Source: Angiostrongylus vasorum (taxonomy: Eukaryota; Nematoda; Chromadorea; Rhabditida; Metastrongylidae). Taken from it: a stretch of DNA of 64,000 nt. A program made the translations under genes and the position numbers. The notes below the pieces were generated by a model. That model saw nothing but the letters and a program-made list of their open reading frames with translations. It was not told the DNA's origin and did no database searches. The stretch is from assembly GCA_018806985.1 (NCBI GenBank), contig JADANN010000032.1:2253501-2317500 (forward strand). Direction: 5' to 3'. Shown here in pieces: positions 34,349-45,789 of this stretch; position 1 is the first letter of the stretch, and each line of letters starts with the position of its first letter.

Positions 34349-35659
34349 ATGCTCGAAGGGCAGTCTGTCGTATCGGCTATCCAAAATCTTTGAGTAATTT
34401 TTCTTGATTTGGTGTTTTTTTTCACGAACTATTTAATTTTTCATCCTTATCACCTTCCATTATTTTTTTAAAGCACCTTCCACCGCCTTTCACTTCGATG
34501 ATTTCTTATCATCCATTTCCAGTTTCCTCGATTTTAATGTGCTGCAATCGTGTCGGCTTTCCGTACCGTATCACACAGTTTTCAGTTCTGGTTGTGCACA
34601 GGTATTCGCCACAGTTTCCGTGCTGTTCGTGTTGATATCAATTTCTGGACTCGTGCTTGGCTCATTGCCAGATCTACAGATTCCTATACAGAAAAACACG
34701 ACGGAAGGTACGGGAACCTTCAAAACACATCTTAGTCGGTTTTTAAGTTTTTCAACTACTTCATACAATCTATACCGTAGCATGATTTTCACTTACTTGA
34801 TCCTTCACACCGGACTGATTGGAAGTTGAGCGCTTTTAATTGCACGGAGTCCACAGAAACTAGTTGCGTACCAGGTCGTTATCACCTTCGATTGCCAGTC
34901 TCAATAGAGAGAGGCTCACCACCATTCGACTGTTTTCTTCCTTATGCTGTAGTTATTCTTGAAGTTAATTTTCTGCCACTTGTGCATACCGATGGATATG
35001 TCAACCTCTTTTACATTTATTATAATCACGTCGGGTGATGGATCTACTTTTTAAAGCAAACTCGGGCAACCAGGGACAAATATCGTCAAAGTGAAGGGAA
35101 GAAATGTTGGCGCAGGGACGCGGGATTAACGAAGTACAAACGTTTCCAAATTCATGCAGATACTTGAATCACTTCTAGAATTAAACAAATATCCTTAATA
35201 AAGTGGGAGGTGTACTAGTGATAGATATCACAGGAGAACACTTACAGTAACCAGTGTCGGCTTGCTTCCCGTCGAGCCATTCGTCACGGTTCTTTAAAGG
35301 TTTTCTATTGTTTAGGACTTGTAATCGACATGGAACCGCATCCGGCTTTAGGTTACATTGAATATGTGTGCATTGCATGGTTCATACTAGAATACGGTAC
35401 GCCACTTTTAGAAAATATCATTCTGTGATTCTTTCAGTGGCTATTCCAGAGCACTTGCTCATCACTGTTATCCGCATTACTCTAGTAATGCCACACACTC
35501 ACTTCATTTACAGGCATGAAAATGTTGGTGACATCCAATCGACGGAAAACGGTGTTCCAATTGCTAAACATCATCGATTTGATGGCAATTCTACCGTTTA
35601 TCTTCGAAATGATGTTGCTCCTACTTGGTGTGAACACGAATCAGTTAAGGGATCTCAAG
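34349..35659 (+). CDS. Kv channel exons 4-7: T1-S1 linker, S1, S2, S3
   Basis: The linker exon ends at 34393 with YRLSKIF and a GTAATT donor; its start at 34349 (or 34340) rests on weak TAG/GAG acceptors. Exon 34586-34707 follows TTTTCAG and gives S1 (VFATVSVLFVLISISGLVLG) and the LPDLQ turn. Exon 35316-35396 gives the S2 block YIEYVCIAWFILEY with its acidic residues. Exon 35514-35659 gives FQLLNIIDLMAILPF (S3, with the conserved Asp) and ends LRDLK before GTCAGA. Phases join as 2+1, 1+2 and 1+2, then phase 0. The S4 voltage sensor should come next but was not found. Confidence 0.8.
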
Positions 35660-36125
35660 GTCAGATAGATAACTGCTTATGAAATTTGTTACACAAGTTT
35701 CACAGAAAGCCCATGGCTAAGTGACGTAGCAGCACTGTTGTGTAGATGATGATCGCCCTTTCAAAATCCGACAGAACAATTTTCCGGCTGCACTTATCCC
35801 TACTACTGTGATTCAAAGACGTTTCAAATTTAGCTTTGACCGAAGATTTCAAGCGCAAGAAAGTGGATTGTTGACAAAAAACAACCTGCGGAGCCGATAA
35901 TGGTCTCTTCGTTTGATCTCAAGGACAGAAAGATTATAGTATACCTGACTAATAAGCATTAAATTACATTGAAAATAATAAAGCAGCTTCTGCAGTGGAA
36001 TGGTGACGTACTATGAGAAGTTTCATACTGAACACAACTCGGCTAAGAACACCAACGTGCAAGTTGTGACGTGGAAGGAGATGAGAGTAAATGGTTGGTA
36101 GTGAGGTGACTCATGGAAATGTAAT
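35660..36125. other. Kv intron, expected place of the missing S4 exon
   Basis: I found no arginine-repeat S4 pattern (R-x-x-R) with phase 0 at both ends in 35660-39217. Confidence 0.35.
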
Positions 36126-36520
36126 ACTTGCTTACTTGGATACTTGAACGGCTCGTGCTCACCGGTTGTACGGATCCCAGTATAATCTTCTTTTCATTTT
36201 TCGAAGTTCTCCTGGTTTACCCATTGTGTTTTCCTGGAGTCCCGAGGTCAACCTGGCCAAAGTCTGCGCCGGATCGTCACGACCATAGTCAGTCGCAACC
36301 CTTGTGGATCAGAGGGAGATTTGCCGCCATGCGACTAGTTTGATATCAGCATAGTGGTAGGTCCTGGTATTGGTTTACTCTTAGCCGGGCTTCCTGGAGG
36401 GAAACGGAAAGCTCCTTTTCACCTTGGGAGGCCCTGCCGGGAGTATAGATTCCACTGCTGTGCATCGCAGCCGAACACCCCGGGAATACCTCCCAGTTAC
36501 GATTAGGCGGTATAACATTG
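36126..36520 (-). repeat. SINE-like family C copy
   Basis: Full-length - copy: CTTGGATACTTGAACGGCTC, CCCGAGGTCAACCTGGCC, TTGGTTTACTCTTAGCCGGG, GATTAGGCGGTATAACATT. Confidence 0.8.
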
Positions 36521-37479
36521 GAAGGCATGAGAGTGTAATATGAAAAACAGTGTAGGAAGAAATAAGGAATAACTGACACATCGGTAATATCAGCGGAAGT
36601 GGCATAACGTACAACTGATGTTAAAAATGCGTATATTGATGGAGAGCTCAGCACTCTAATTCTACTACGTTGAATGGGAAAGTGAGAAGACTGAGACTTT
36701 AAAAGTACTAGTTGGGCCGACTGAGAGATGACTAATGATGCTGATGTTTATATACCTCCTGTAGTTGGAGGGGAGTTGGCAGCGAGAACTAAAGTTAATA
36801 CTCATACAGAGATTCTAGAAAGCTCAGTTAGTACAATCTGCGTGCGCTGCATGCACAGAATGTTCGTCTGAAGGCGATGCAATAGCTTGTACCCAAAGTT
36901 CATCTGAAAGAGAAACAATACTTTCAACAGTTAGTGATGGAGTGGTTTGTACAGAATGCTTATACGAAAATGATTGTAACTGATAGACAAAACCACCATT
37001 TTTGGAGAATATTGTCTATAAAGGTCCTAAAGAGCGATAGCGCACCAAAACAGCACGAGAATGCAACTTTAAAAAAGGTGATTTCCAAACAGTTTGTTTT
37101 GAAATTGAAAACAGTCGGTATATTATTAAAATTTTTTTTAAATGTTATTACAAATACCTCCCTAGATATGATCGTTTCAGGGTGCGTTTCTGGTCATTCG
37201 AATTTTACGGGTTCTGCGGGTGATTCGGGTATTGAAGCTCGGACGATATAGTAGTGGATTGCAGATGTTTGGAAAAACGCTCCAGGTTACTTAAAAAGGT
37301 TTTTGGCCATCGGACGCGATATCATCGCAAGTAGTGTCTAGACATTTTTTCTACTTCCATCCAGCTAATAATATAATTCTTCGTGAAATATTGGACAGAC
37401 ACCCAGATACTTAGACAACCCGTCCCCAAATGTAATGCTGATATCGGAAATTCTTCGATTCTTTCACTGTCTTCAAATA
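36521..37479. other. Kv intron sequence
   Basis: A Cys-rich frame without ATG (about 36826-36984) is open and ends in TGA, but it has no splice support. Nothing else was recognised. Confidence 0.3.
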
Positions 37480-37720
37480 TTCATGAGTGGAATTGGTCGG
37501 GTACGAGTTTGGATTTTGCTCTAACTTGGGGATTTCTCGCTTCTATCCTCATATGCACGCTGGTTACTACTCGAGCGTGGCTTTCCCTGGAAACCCAAGA
37601 TAGTTATGGTCAGAGAGTCTCTACAAGTAGCTGCTAACCTTTTTGGATCAGAAGGTGCTTGCGGCCTTATGACTCGGATTTTGCCAGCTCTTTATCGATT
37701 AGTCGTGGATTGTTCGAAGA
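37480..37720 (-). repeat. Degraded SINE-like family C fragment
   Basis: TCTCTACAAGTAGCTGCTAA, TTTTTGGATCAGAAGGTGC and CGGCCTTATGACTC track the GTCGTCACC..., GTGGATCAGAGGGA... and GCCATGCGACTAG blocks of - family C copies. Confidence 0.45.
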
Positions 37721-38109
37721 TGATGCAACAAGCCGAATTCAACTAAATCAATATGTGTTACTACCCTTTGTTGTCTAAAATATTTGCAGACTTCTGCGAA
37801 TCGATTCAGGTTATTGACTAGCGTAGATGGAGCAAATAGGTTTGTTCATCATACTGTAGCCATCTATTGTGTGTTTTTAGTGAGTGACGCTAGCCCCTTT
37901 GACTTATAAGAACAATGCGGTATTAAATAAAAAATTTGTCAGTGGCTAGTAGCAAACCCTGGTTTTATTCCTGTAAAACTTAATTAACTGCTACTGTCTT
38001 TTTTTCCTAGCATTAAAATTCCATCGTGATAATGAAGATATGAACGAGGTGAAAATGATCGCCATTCGCTCTTTTCCTCTAATGTGCTACAGTTTTTCTT
38101 TCTTATGCA

Positions 38110-38720
38110 ATCTCCGTCAGACCTCGGAATCACCACTAAGGAAAAACACCCTGGGATTCTGCACTCCGAGACTCAGCTTGCAATAGAAAGCATGAAGGGA
38201 GACAACTCCAAGATCCAATAACAGCACCGCCGATTTCCTTAGAGTTGGAGGCCACGGAATGTATTTACTTCTGGCAACACTCATGGAATCTTACACCCAG
38301 AAAGAGAAAATCCCAGACCAGTGGAGGATCTCGCGCACGGCCACACTACTCATTATATCACCCAATATGCTTGGTGAGTGTGCTGTATAAGTTGTTCGCG
38401 AAAATTTTCCTGTTGTGAATGTCAAAAATCTTGGATGCAGCAAAACCGGCTGAGCAAACAGTCCCAACTGCATATACCACATGCAAACCGTTTTATAGGT
38501 TATAGAACTCTGTTCGTAGTACCACTTGTATCTTGTCTTAACCTTTACTAGCTAAGAGAAAGCGTTTGACATCGTCGAAACCAATGCAGTTCTGTCAGAG
38601 CTCATCGGCCAAGGAGTGGACTCGTCCTATGTACAAACACTAGCTGACTGTTATCGGAAATGCATTACAAAACACAGCTTTTCGCTCGACCCCTAAATGA
38701 CGGTGGGACGTGTTCGCGGC
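38110..38720 (+). mobile_element. RTE-type LINE fragment (a second RTE family), heavily decayed
   Basis: Pieces of RT occur in order: EKIPDQWRISRT (about 38310), YKLFAKI near 38385, an EQ/AEQ block near 38450 and FDIVETNAVLSELI (about 38570), followed by TLADCY near 38640. Stops and frame slips separate them. The motif spelling differs from the LINE at 1-3590, so it is a different family. It sits in the Kv intron where S4 is expected. Confidence 0.65.
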
Positions 38721-39217
38721 TAAGGTCAACGATGTTCATTAGCAGAAGGGGCGTTTCCAGAATCACGGAACGTGGGTCGCAGACGCCACCATTCTCGACC
38801 CAAACCACTACCATGGAGAACTATTGAACGATAGAGAAATGATTGGAAACTGTCTTGAGGCGCGGACTGCTTTTGAGCGCCGCCGATACAAGTAACTAAG
38901 TAGGTTTTTTGTGCTTTTAATTGTCATTACGGATTTGGTCCGTATCGTCTTCAATCGGCGGTCACCTTGTTGCATTAATCGCTGCGGTGTTAGATAAATC
39001 TCTAGTCGCAAGGCCGTAAACTTCCCTATTATCAAAAGAAGCTCCACGCCTTATCTCAGTAAAAAGTGGCTAACTCAGAGGAACAATGTAAAAGGCCTAT
39101 CTCCGTGCCACGTAGAAACCACAACTCCCCAACATTTGATTTACCTACAGTGAAACTCACGCCCGAACCCGATCACTCCATCTATTCTGTTTAACGAAAC
39201 AACCGCCCTCATTTCAG

Positions 39218-41779
39218 TCGTCTTTTCGTCAACTGGGAATGATGGCGATGGTTGTGTTTACGGGTGTGATTTTCTTCTCAACATTGGTGTATTTTCTCGA
39301 AAAAGACGAACCAGGTTCACAGTTCTATTCCATTCCGGCTGCATGTTGGTGGTAGGTAGTTGACAGCTAATTTGTCAATTGATTTCAATGCCTTTTTTGT
39401 TCTTTTTACATTGTAGTTTTATAATAGCAATATTTTAGTATTCATATTTCCATCGTTTCTTATTTTTCATTGATATTGGTGTTTTTATGTGTATCGTAAC
39501 AATGACCACCGTTGGTGAGTTGGCTGTCGTGTTCGTTGGTGTGTTACCGGTATTTTGTAACGTCATATAGTTGTCAGTTTGCAAATACCTTATGAATTGC
39601 GTAAAACAGAAACTTCATGGAAAAAGACGTCGTTTCATCAAGGGTATTTTTAACCCAAACGTTTTGCATCGTAACTATTTTGTTTTTGAATTAAAACGGC
39701 AGGCCATTTATCAAAGCAAATCAACACTATAAGGGTTGCACTGAAAACGTAAGATTGAAAATTCCTGTCTCGTGAAAAGTAATTTCTCACCTGTTATGTA
39801 TTGCATTGAAACCAACGCGCATTGTCCATTTTCCCCCAAATGCGTATTATTGCTTATGCGTTAAGACGGGATTAAATTAGATCGAAATCGAAAGACCATT
39901 TATGCTTGGCCAACACTTGGTTGTGCTAGTCTGTTTTTCGTCCTACTTCACTGTTTTTTTCATATACGCGCAACCGTTTATAGTAACAAACAACAACTGC
40001 ACCAAAAAGTCATCTGTATTCATGTGCAGATTTACTTTTACGAGTCAGTGACTGAACAGTTAAGCAGACGTTGTTATTGTATACACTTTTATTTCAGGTT
40101 ATGGAGACCTGACCCCCGACCACAATCGGTGGGTGGAGCGCATTCTTGATTGAGATTTTTCTTTTTTTATCATTTCAATAAGCATCATCCACGCGAAGAA
40201 ATCGACATTCATGCCTACTTGGTTACTGTAATGTTATTGTAAGTCTCGTTGTTCCTGATAACAGCCTATTGACGAGATCGTTGCCATACACTGGCTCATT
40301 GTTGGCTTGCTCGCCTTATGTGTAATCACGACTTCCCTTCTCACATGGCAACCAGTCACATGCGAAAAGGAAGTCTCAGTAGTGTAACTAAACCGTGTTA
40401 AAACCACAGTAATGCTGAAATATTTGCAAAACTGCGGACCGCAGGTGTCTGCGGTGGGAAACGAACGCGCTATTACCCTTTCCGAAGGCTAACGCGTTCA
40501 ACACCACACCATGCGGCTCCTTCGTTTCGCCTGTCTCTCAGCTAGTTCTATCGATCAGTGCCATCAGCAATCACCAGTCAACGAGACTGATCTGGGGAGT
40601 CCAAATCGGTGATGAACCCAGTTAAGCTGAGGCTGAAGTCGAAGTCACAATGTGAACTTGCGATACAACAAAATAACAACACCAAAATAAAAGTTAACAT
40701 AGTAAATCGTGACAGTTCAACAACAAGTAATCTTTCTATTTAGCCGGTAAACTCGTTGCCACTGGTGCTATCGCATGTGGAGTTCTTGTGCTTGCACTTC
40801 CCATAACCATCATTGTAAGTGCTGTTTCAGTGTTTGCGTAATTGTTTCGTTCCTATTGAAAGACTTTTTACGTGTCTTGTCCATAAAGTGATGGTATACT
40901 TCACCCACGAAGTAGAAATTGATCGGAGACAATTATATGGAACACGCGTCAGTTCGTTGTTGATGTGAAGAACGCAGGTTTCAGTACATAGACCATTGGA
41001 AAAGAAAACGTGTGTATTGATTAGTGTCCAGAATTGATCAATACATTCATTTAGTTATAGTACTGCGTTACTGAAATTTTTTAGCATTGTTTGTCATGTT
41101 TGACAAAATATTTCAAGCTTATAAATTATCTCATCTGTGTCATCTTCACGCTTTGTTAGGGATAATTTTCTATCTTCACAGCTTAAATGTTGACTTATAG
41201 CGGCTACCTTCTCTCTTTCACTTGTAAAGTAGCTCCAGCTTGAAAGACATTCTTACTCATTGCTTTCTACATCTTTTTTTTTCCTTGAAAGGAAGAATTT
41301 GCACTAATAAACTTACCATAGATAGGCGCTTTCTCTTTCTTAAAAGCGACACCTTATTGATCGTTTGTGCTAGCCGCTAGATTTCCAAGTATAGACGGTA
41401 CCGACGCCACCTCTACCACAGTGGCGACTATAGTCGTATTCCACGACGACTCTTGTCTATTGAAATTTTGGCTAAAATAGCGCTTCTATTGTGAACGCAA
41501 GAAAAAGGGGTTCGTTACGCCATGGTTTGATTTCAAATAGTTTGCTATCTCCATTTATCAGTACGAGCCACCTCGCTGGACGAGCTGTCGCACACTGTTA
41601 TTTCCTGCTGCAATCAATCGCCTTTTTTTTTCTTGACGCAGTAGTAGTGCATCTCAGTAGGTTCTATATATGGATGGATTATTTAGGTGGACAACTTCAT
41701 GAGAGTAGCCGAAGGAGAGCGTGGAGTTCCCGTAAGAGGAGTGCCGCGTCGATTCGGACAACGAACTCTTGAAGAGTAG
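39218..41779 (+). CDS. Kv channel exons: S5, pore, selectivity filter, S6, C-terminal tail
   Basis: Exon 39218-39351 gives FRQLGMMAMVVFTGVIFFST (S5), EKDEPGS and SIPAACWW (pore helix). Exon 39489-39514 adds IVTMTTVG. Exon 40098-40128 adds YGDLTP, completing the K+ filter TVGYGD. Exon 40744-40814 gives GKLVATGAIACGVLVLALP (S6; the usual PVP hinge reads LPIT). Exon 41687-41779 gives VDNFMRVAE and a short Arg-rich tail to TAG at 41777. Donors are GTAGGT, GTGAGT, GTGGGT and GTAAGT. The faults are the missing AG before 39489 and the C-run phase slip at 40112-40116. A family B repeat sits in the filter-S6 intron. Confidence 0.85.
40405..40660 (-). repeat. SINE-like family B copy in Kv intron
   Basis: A complete - copy: GATGCTGAGATATTTGCAAA-like start, GGTGTCTGCGGTGGGAAACG, GGCTAACGCGTTCAACACCA, ATCGATCAGTGCCATCAGC, GATCTGGGGAGTCCAAATCG. 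Confidence 0.8.
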
Positions 41780-41924
41780 GTATTTGTTCGTTATACATTT
41801 GCAATGTAGTGAATTGTCAAATCCGTTCGCGTCACATGGAGCAATTCTATGCAACGACGCAAACCAAATCCTGAGCAAATTCTTTGACATTGTTAAGCGC
41901 AATTTAATGAAACAGGGATGCATG

Positions 41925-42260
41925 CAGCTCAGTAGTTAAAGGTCCTTATAACACCACACATATTCATTGGTCTGACCGCGCCCTTTAGACTGACGATGCT
42001 TTCCATCCCTCCAGAGTCGGAAAATTGGAGACAGAGTTCTCTGGTATAAGTTCATTTCCTCCATTCCAAGTCAAGACGCTTTTTCACGTCAACCTCGAGA
42101 CTCTACGAAAAATCAAGTTTACCAGGATTCAAGGATCTTCATAAGGAAGACGAAAATCTTCAAATGTTACCGGACCCATGCACAGAAATTCAGAGTCCTT
42201 GGTGGATGATCGGTGCTTGGAAATGAATCGAATGTGAGAACTGCTGGGATCCAGACGATC
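41925..42260 (+). repeat. SINE-like family D copy
   Basis: GCATGCAGCTCAGTAGTTAA head, CATCCCTCCAGAGTCGGAAA, and a GAGAACTGCTGGGATC end, in the order of the 33.5-kb copy. Confidence 0.5.
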
Positions 42261-43145
42261 TATGTAATGTTAGGTTATGTTAAAAAAAAGCCACTTGACA
42301 GTAGACCCCTAACCTATTGACGACCAAACATAATAATATGGTCGAGTCGAAGACGCTAATATTTACTAGCACGATAGAATGAGCCATTTATTTGTGAAAG
42401 AACACTCCAGTTGATTGTCTTCATTTGATGCATATATGCGTTGATTTGATATGCACCCAGTACCGTCTCAGAACAAAATTTCTTCATGTTTCATGAAATG
42501 TTTGTGTTTACCACTCACCATTTGTGCTTATCATTAGAATAGAAATAGCCATCTAAGTGTCCTAAATGGTTAAAGAGTGTATATTTAACAATACGTAATC
42601 CTTCTAGATAATGTAGTCTGTCAGGATGCCGGCTAGTCCAATGGTTTCGGCTTCATTCTTTAAATTTTCTAGTATTATTCTTTATTATTAGCTAAATGAC
42701 ATAAGAGTGCAGTGCTGTCTAAAATCGCCATTGTTTCTCTGGACATTGAAATCCATCATTTCTGTTGTTACAAGCCTCATGTTGCCTCTACGTTGTCGTC
42801 CTCGTTGTTGTTACGTATTGACTTAGGCCAAAAATCGATTGCTTATACAATTCTTGTCATATGGTACTAATTACTTGTTGAATACAGTAAACGATATCAG
42901 TGATTAGTTGGAATTCAGTCTTAACTGCATGAGACGCCTTTTCAACGTCCTCCCTTTTCCGGTTTTTTTTATTTCTCGCCTCGATTACGGCAAATATTAA
43001 ATATCAAACAAATATTGATTTTCGGTGGACAATTCGCATTAGTGAGCGACGTAACGCTCCAGTAGAAAAATTTTTTGAGGGAAAATATCCTTACAAGACA
43101 AAGGGCTGCTGTGGAATTTTTCATATGCTCGATTTATGTGCTTAA
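42261..43145. other. Intergenic, nothing recognised
   Basis: AT-rich sequence downstream of the Kv stop codon. No exon or repeat seen. Confidence 0.35.
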
Positions 43146-43425
43146 AAAAGCGGGCACGTGTAGCCCAGTGGTTAGAGGTGCCCTGTAGTACACGGATAGT
43201 TGTATCGTTGTTGGTTTGATTCTCACTACGGCAACCTTACATCCGGAGGGAGTCGGTAAATTGGTAGTAGAGTTGTCTCGGATGATAGCAGCACTGATCT
43301 GATAAATCGTTAGGCCACCATTGCTCAAGTTAGATATGCACTCAGTTATCCCTAACGATTCTTGATGAAGTCCAATGCATGCTGCACCTTTCATGCATTG
43401 ATCAACACCTAATGCTTTTTCCCCC
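43146..43425 (+). repeat. SINE-like family A copy (diverged)
   Basis: GGGCACGTGTAGCCCAGTGG head, GGGAGTCGGTAAATTGGTAG body, GTCCAATGCATGCTGCACC tail. Confidence 0.7.
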
Positions 43426-44489
43426 TATCGTTTATGGTCACAAATCGCCCTGGAGATACAATAATCACCAAAGTGAGTTGAACTACTGGTGAAATTGGAT
43501 ATGTGGAAGAGTAGCTGTTCGAACTAGTCTCATTGGACATATTCTAATTTTTTGGAACTGATTCGTAAACGTTGATATTGTCAGTTCAGAGATTTAAAAA
43601 GTGTTTGTTGAGATGTTGGGAGCCGTAATACATTCTGTTCAGAGCAGAATACAAACACTACCGGTGTACCTCCCTAAGAGAAGATGGTCCCTATAAAAGT
43701 AAATGAAGAAGTATGAAAATACTTGCTTTATTCCTCATAGACCCTGTAGGATCTCTATTTGCCAAATACTGCCCAAAGAACTCCGAGAAATCTGTGACGA
43801 GGCATGATACCCAAGTCGATCTCTTAGACCGTCGTGGGCCCTCGTCGATAGGGTGGGTAGTGATTGTTGATTTCTTTCTCATTTTTGGTGGCCATATTGA
43901 ACAGTGAACCTACACCGGTGGTTCAACACTATGACAGGCAATAAAATATACCGAAGGAACCAATCTGCATTAGATTCGCGATTCTGGGAACTTTACCAAC
44001 GTGTCCAGTTATAGATAACTTACAGAAAACATTGGATTTTCGCACGGGGAATTTGAAAATGTGAAGTGAACTAGACAAGAAGTAAAAACGAAAAAAGAAA
44101 AAGAGAAAGGAAGAAAGAGCCATCTGGTACAGTCTTGTAAGGTCTTCAGAATTATGTTTATTCTGACATTATTAAGGGACGAGAGCATATTCATGCTAGG
44201 AAATACATTAGTTTCGAATTTCTCATGCTTCACTGACGAGCTCATGGATTACGACGACGGTCCGCTTCTCTGGCGACTAGCAACTGTTCGCGAACTTTCT
44301 TCAGTCTTACACGCAACTCCTATTATCAGAATCTTAGTTATCGAGCATTCATGTTTTTTATTCAGTTTTACCTGTTTCAACAATTAAATGAAGAACTAAG
44401 GAATTATTAGACGCTGCCTGCGATAAAGTAAGAGATGATTCATCAACTTTTATTTACTACGCATTCTTTTTTCCATATAAGGTTGTGAT
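43426..44489. other. Intergenic, weak exon candidate only
   Basis: About 43700-43895 on the - strand is open in several frames with a protein-like composition, starting at an ATG at 43895. No coherent model can be built. Confidence 0.25.
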
Positions 44490-44650
44490 GTGAAATACAA
44501 GGATGCCATGAGGATGCCCAGATATGGGCAAAACTGGGAACCTCAAACAGGTTTCGAACTCATGGATACCTATGTCGGGTGTTCACTTTCTATCCACCAC
44601 ACCAGTCGAAGTCCTTGCTTTGCCTTTCTCTCAGCCAGTGTTTTCTTTCA
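44490..44650 (-). repeat. SINE-like family B copy (diverged)
   Basis: AAGGATGCCATGAGGATG, CTATCCACCACACCAGTCG and GCCTTTCTCTCAGCCAGT are in the family order. Confidence 0.5.
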
Positions 44651-44982
44651 TATTTTAAGAGATTATCTATTCATATACTTTCTTATATTTCATATGGCTA
44701 TGAATCGATCGAATCAGTTGATAAACAGTGAGAACAGCTAGCAGTTCTACCAACCATCACAGACGCTTCACATTCGCTATATCTTTGCTGTATTTGGCTG
44801 AGATTTTGTCCGGCTCGATCCAGTTCCACTTCCAACTTTTTTCACTTCGTTCACAGCCGCCACCATACGTTGTGTGTTTATCTGTTTTTGTTCTAAAGCA
44901 AGTTTGTTTATGTACGAAGACTAGACGAAAGATAAAAAAGAAGAACAATAGGCAATAAATAGTCTAAAAAATAAAAAAGTTG

Positions 44983-45250
44983 AGCGCGTGTGGCGCAATG
45001 GTCGGAGGCGCCCCGCAACATACACAGGGGGTCGATCCCCGCGCCCGTGGCTCACCAAGTCTTCCATCCCTGTGGATTCGGCAAATTGGTCCCAGACTTG
45101 TCTAGGAAGATAGCAGCACTGGCTTGATACATCGGTAGGCCACCGCGAGTCATTGTAAAGGCCAGATGTGCATTCAATATGGTTAATGAAGTCGAATGCA
45201 TTGCGCAACCACCAGGGATTGATCAACGCCGACCAACAACGCTTTATCCT
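44983..45250 (+). repeat. SINE-like family A copy, best-preserved tRNA-like head
   Basis: The head GCGCGTGTGGCGCAATGGTC includes box A. Box B is GGGTCGATCCCC, and the head ends GTGGCTCACCA. The body CTTGATACATCGGTAGGCCA and tail TTGATCAACGCCGACC follow. Small frames here are not genes. Confidence 0.85.
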
Positions 45251-45789
45251 TTTTTATTTTTTTAAATGAAAATACAGGCATTGTGATTTAGATGAAAGAT
45301 AGTTGTGACGAACCAGCAGCTTGTTTGACGAGTTCCGTCAGTTCAGCAATCCGCGGTGCGAACTCGCCGTGATCCTTTTCGCTCACCTTCAAACTCGACA
45401 CAGATGCTGTCGAATTGGAGGAAGTAGCGCACTCTTAATTTGTTTAAATTATTTATTTACGACTAACAGTGATTTCATGATACCCTAAAATTCTGGCACT
45501 TTAATAACTGCGCACCTAAATTTACACATTAATATAGACTCATTCGTGCGTGGGCGGAGCAGAGTGCATGCATTGATTTAAATGCGTGCAATTTCTCGCT
45601 CTTTTGTTGTAAAGAGCTGTTTTCCCGGACATTTTGTATTCAATCGACAGCTTATCCAATGAAGATATCAGTTGTGGCCCTTGAGAAGCTATTCTCTACA
45701 GTTAATAGTTTATAAGTGGATGTTTTTCAGACGAAATTTCAATGCTTGCAACGCATGAAAAATAGGTGTACTGAAATACGTTTCGAACT
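45251..45789. other. Intergenic, nothing recognised
   Basis: No gene or repeat family seen. Confidence 0.35.

Larger units (their letters stand above)
28189..41779 (+). pseudogene. Voltage-gated potassium (Kv) channel gene, probably disabled
   Basis: Twelve exons read in order as one Kv subunit: 28189-28291, 28608-28749, 29272-29389 (T1); about 34349-34393 (linker); 34586-34707 (S1); 35316-35396 (S2); 35514-35659 (S3); 39218-39351 (S5, start of pore helix); 39489-39514 (TMTTVG); 40098-about 40128 (YGDLTP); 40744-40814 (S6); 41687-41779 (VDNFMRVAE tail to TAG). Codon phases close at nearly every junction. Four faults are seen: one extra base in the T1 exon near 28697; no AG before 39489 (reads TTTTTAT); a phase error after the filter that one extra C in the run at 40112-40116 would explain; and no S4 exon in 35660-39217. 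Kv tetramers in the plasma membrane repolarise muscle and neurons. The pore Cys and short tail make me favour a Kv2/EXP-2-like channel, unverified. It is called a pseudogene because of the faults. Sequence error is the alternative. Confidence 0.7.

Noticed and set aside
44983..45060. True tRNA gene
   Set aside because: Box A and box B are present, but the sequence continues into the conserved SINE body and the cloverleaf stems are not well paired.
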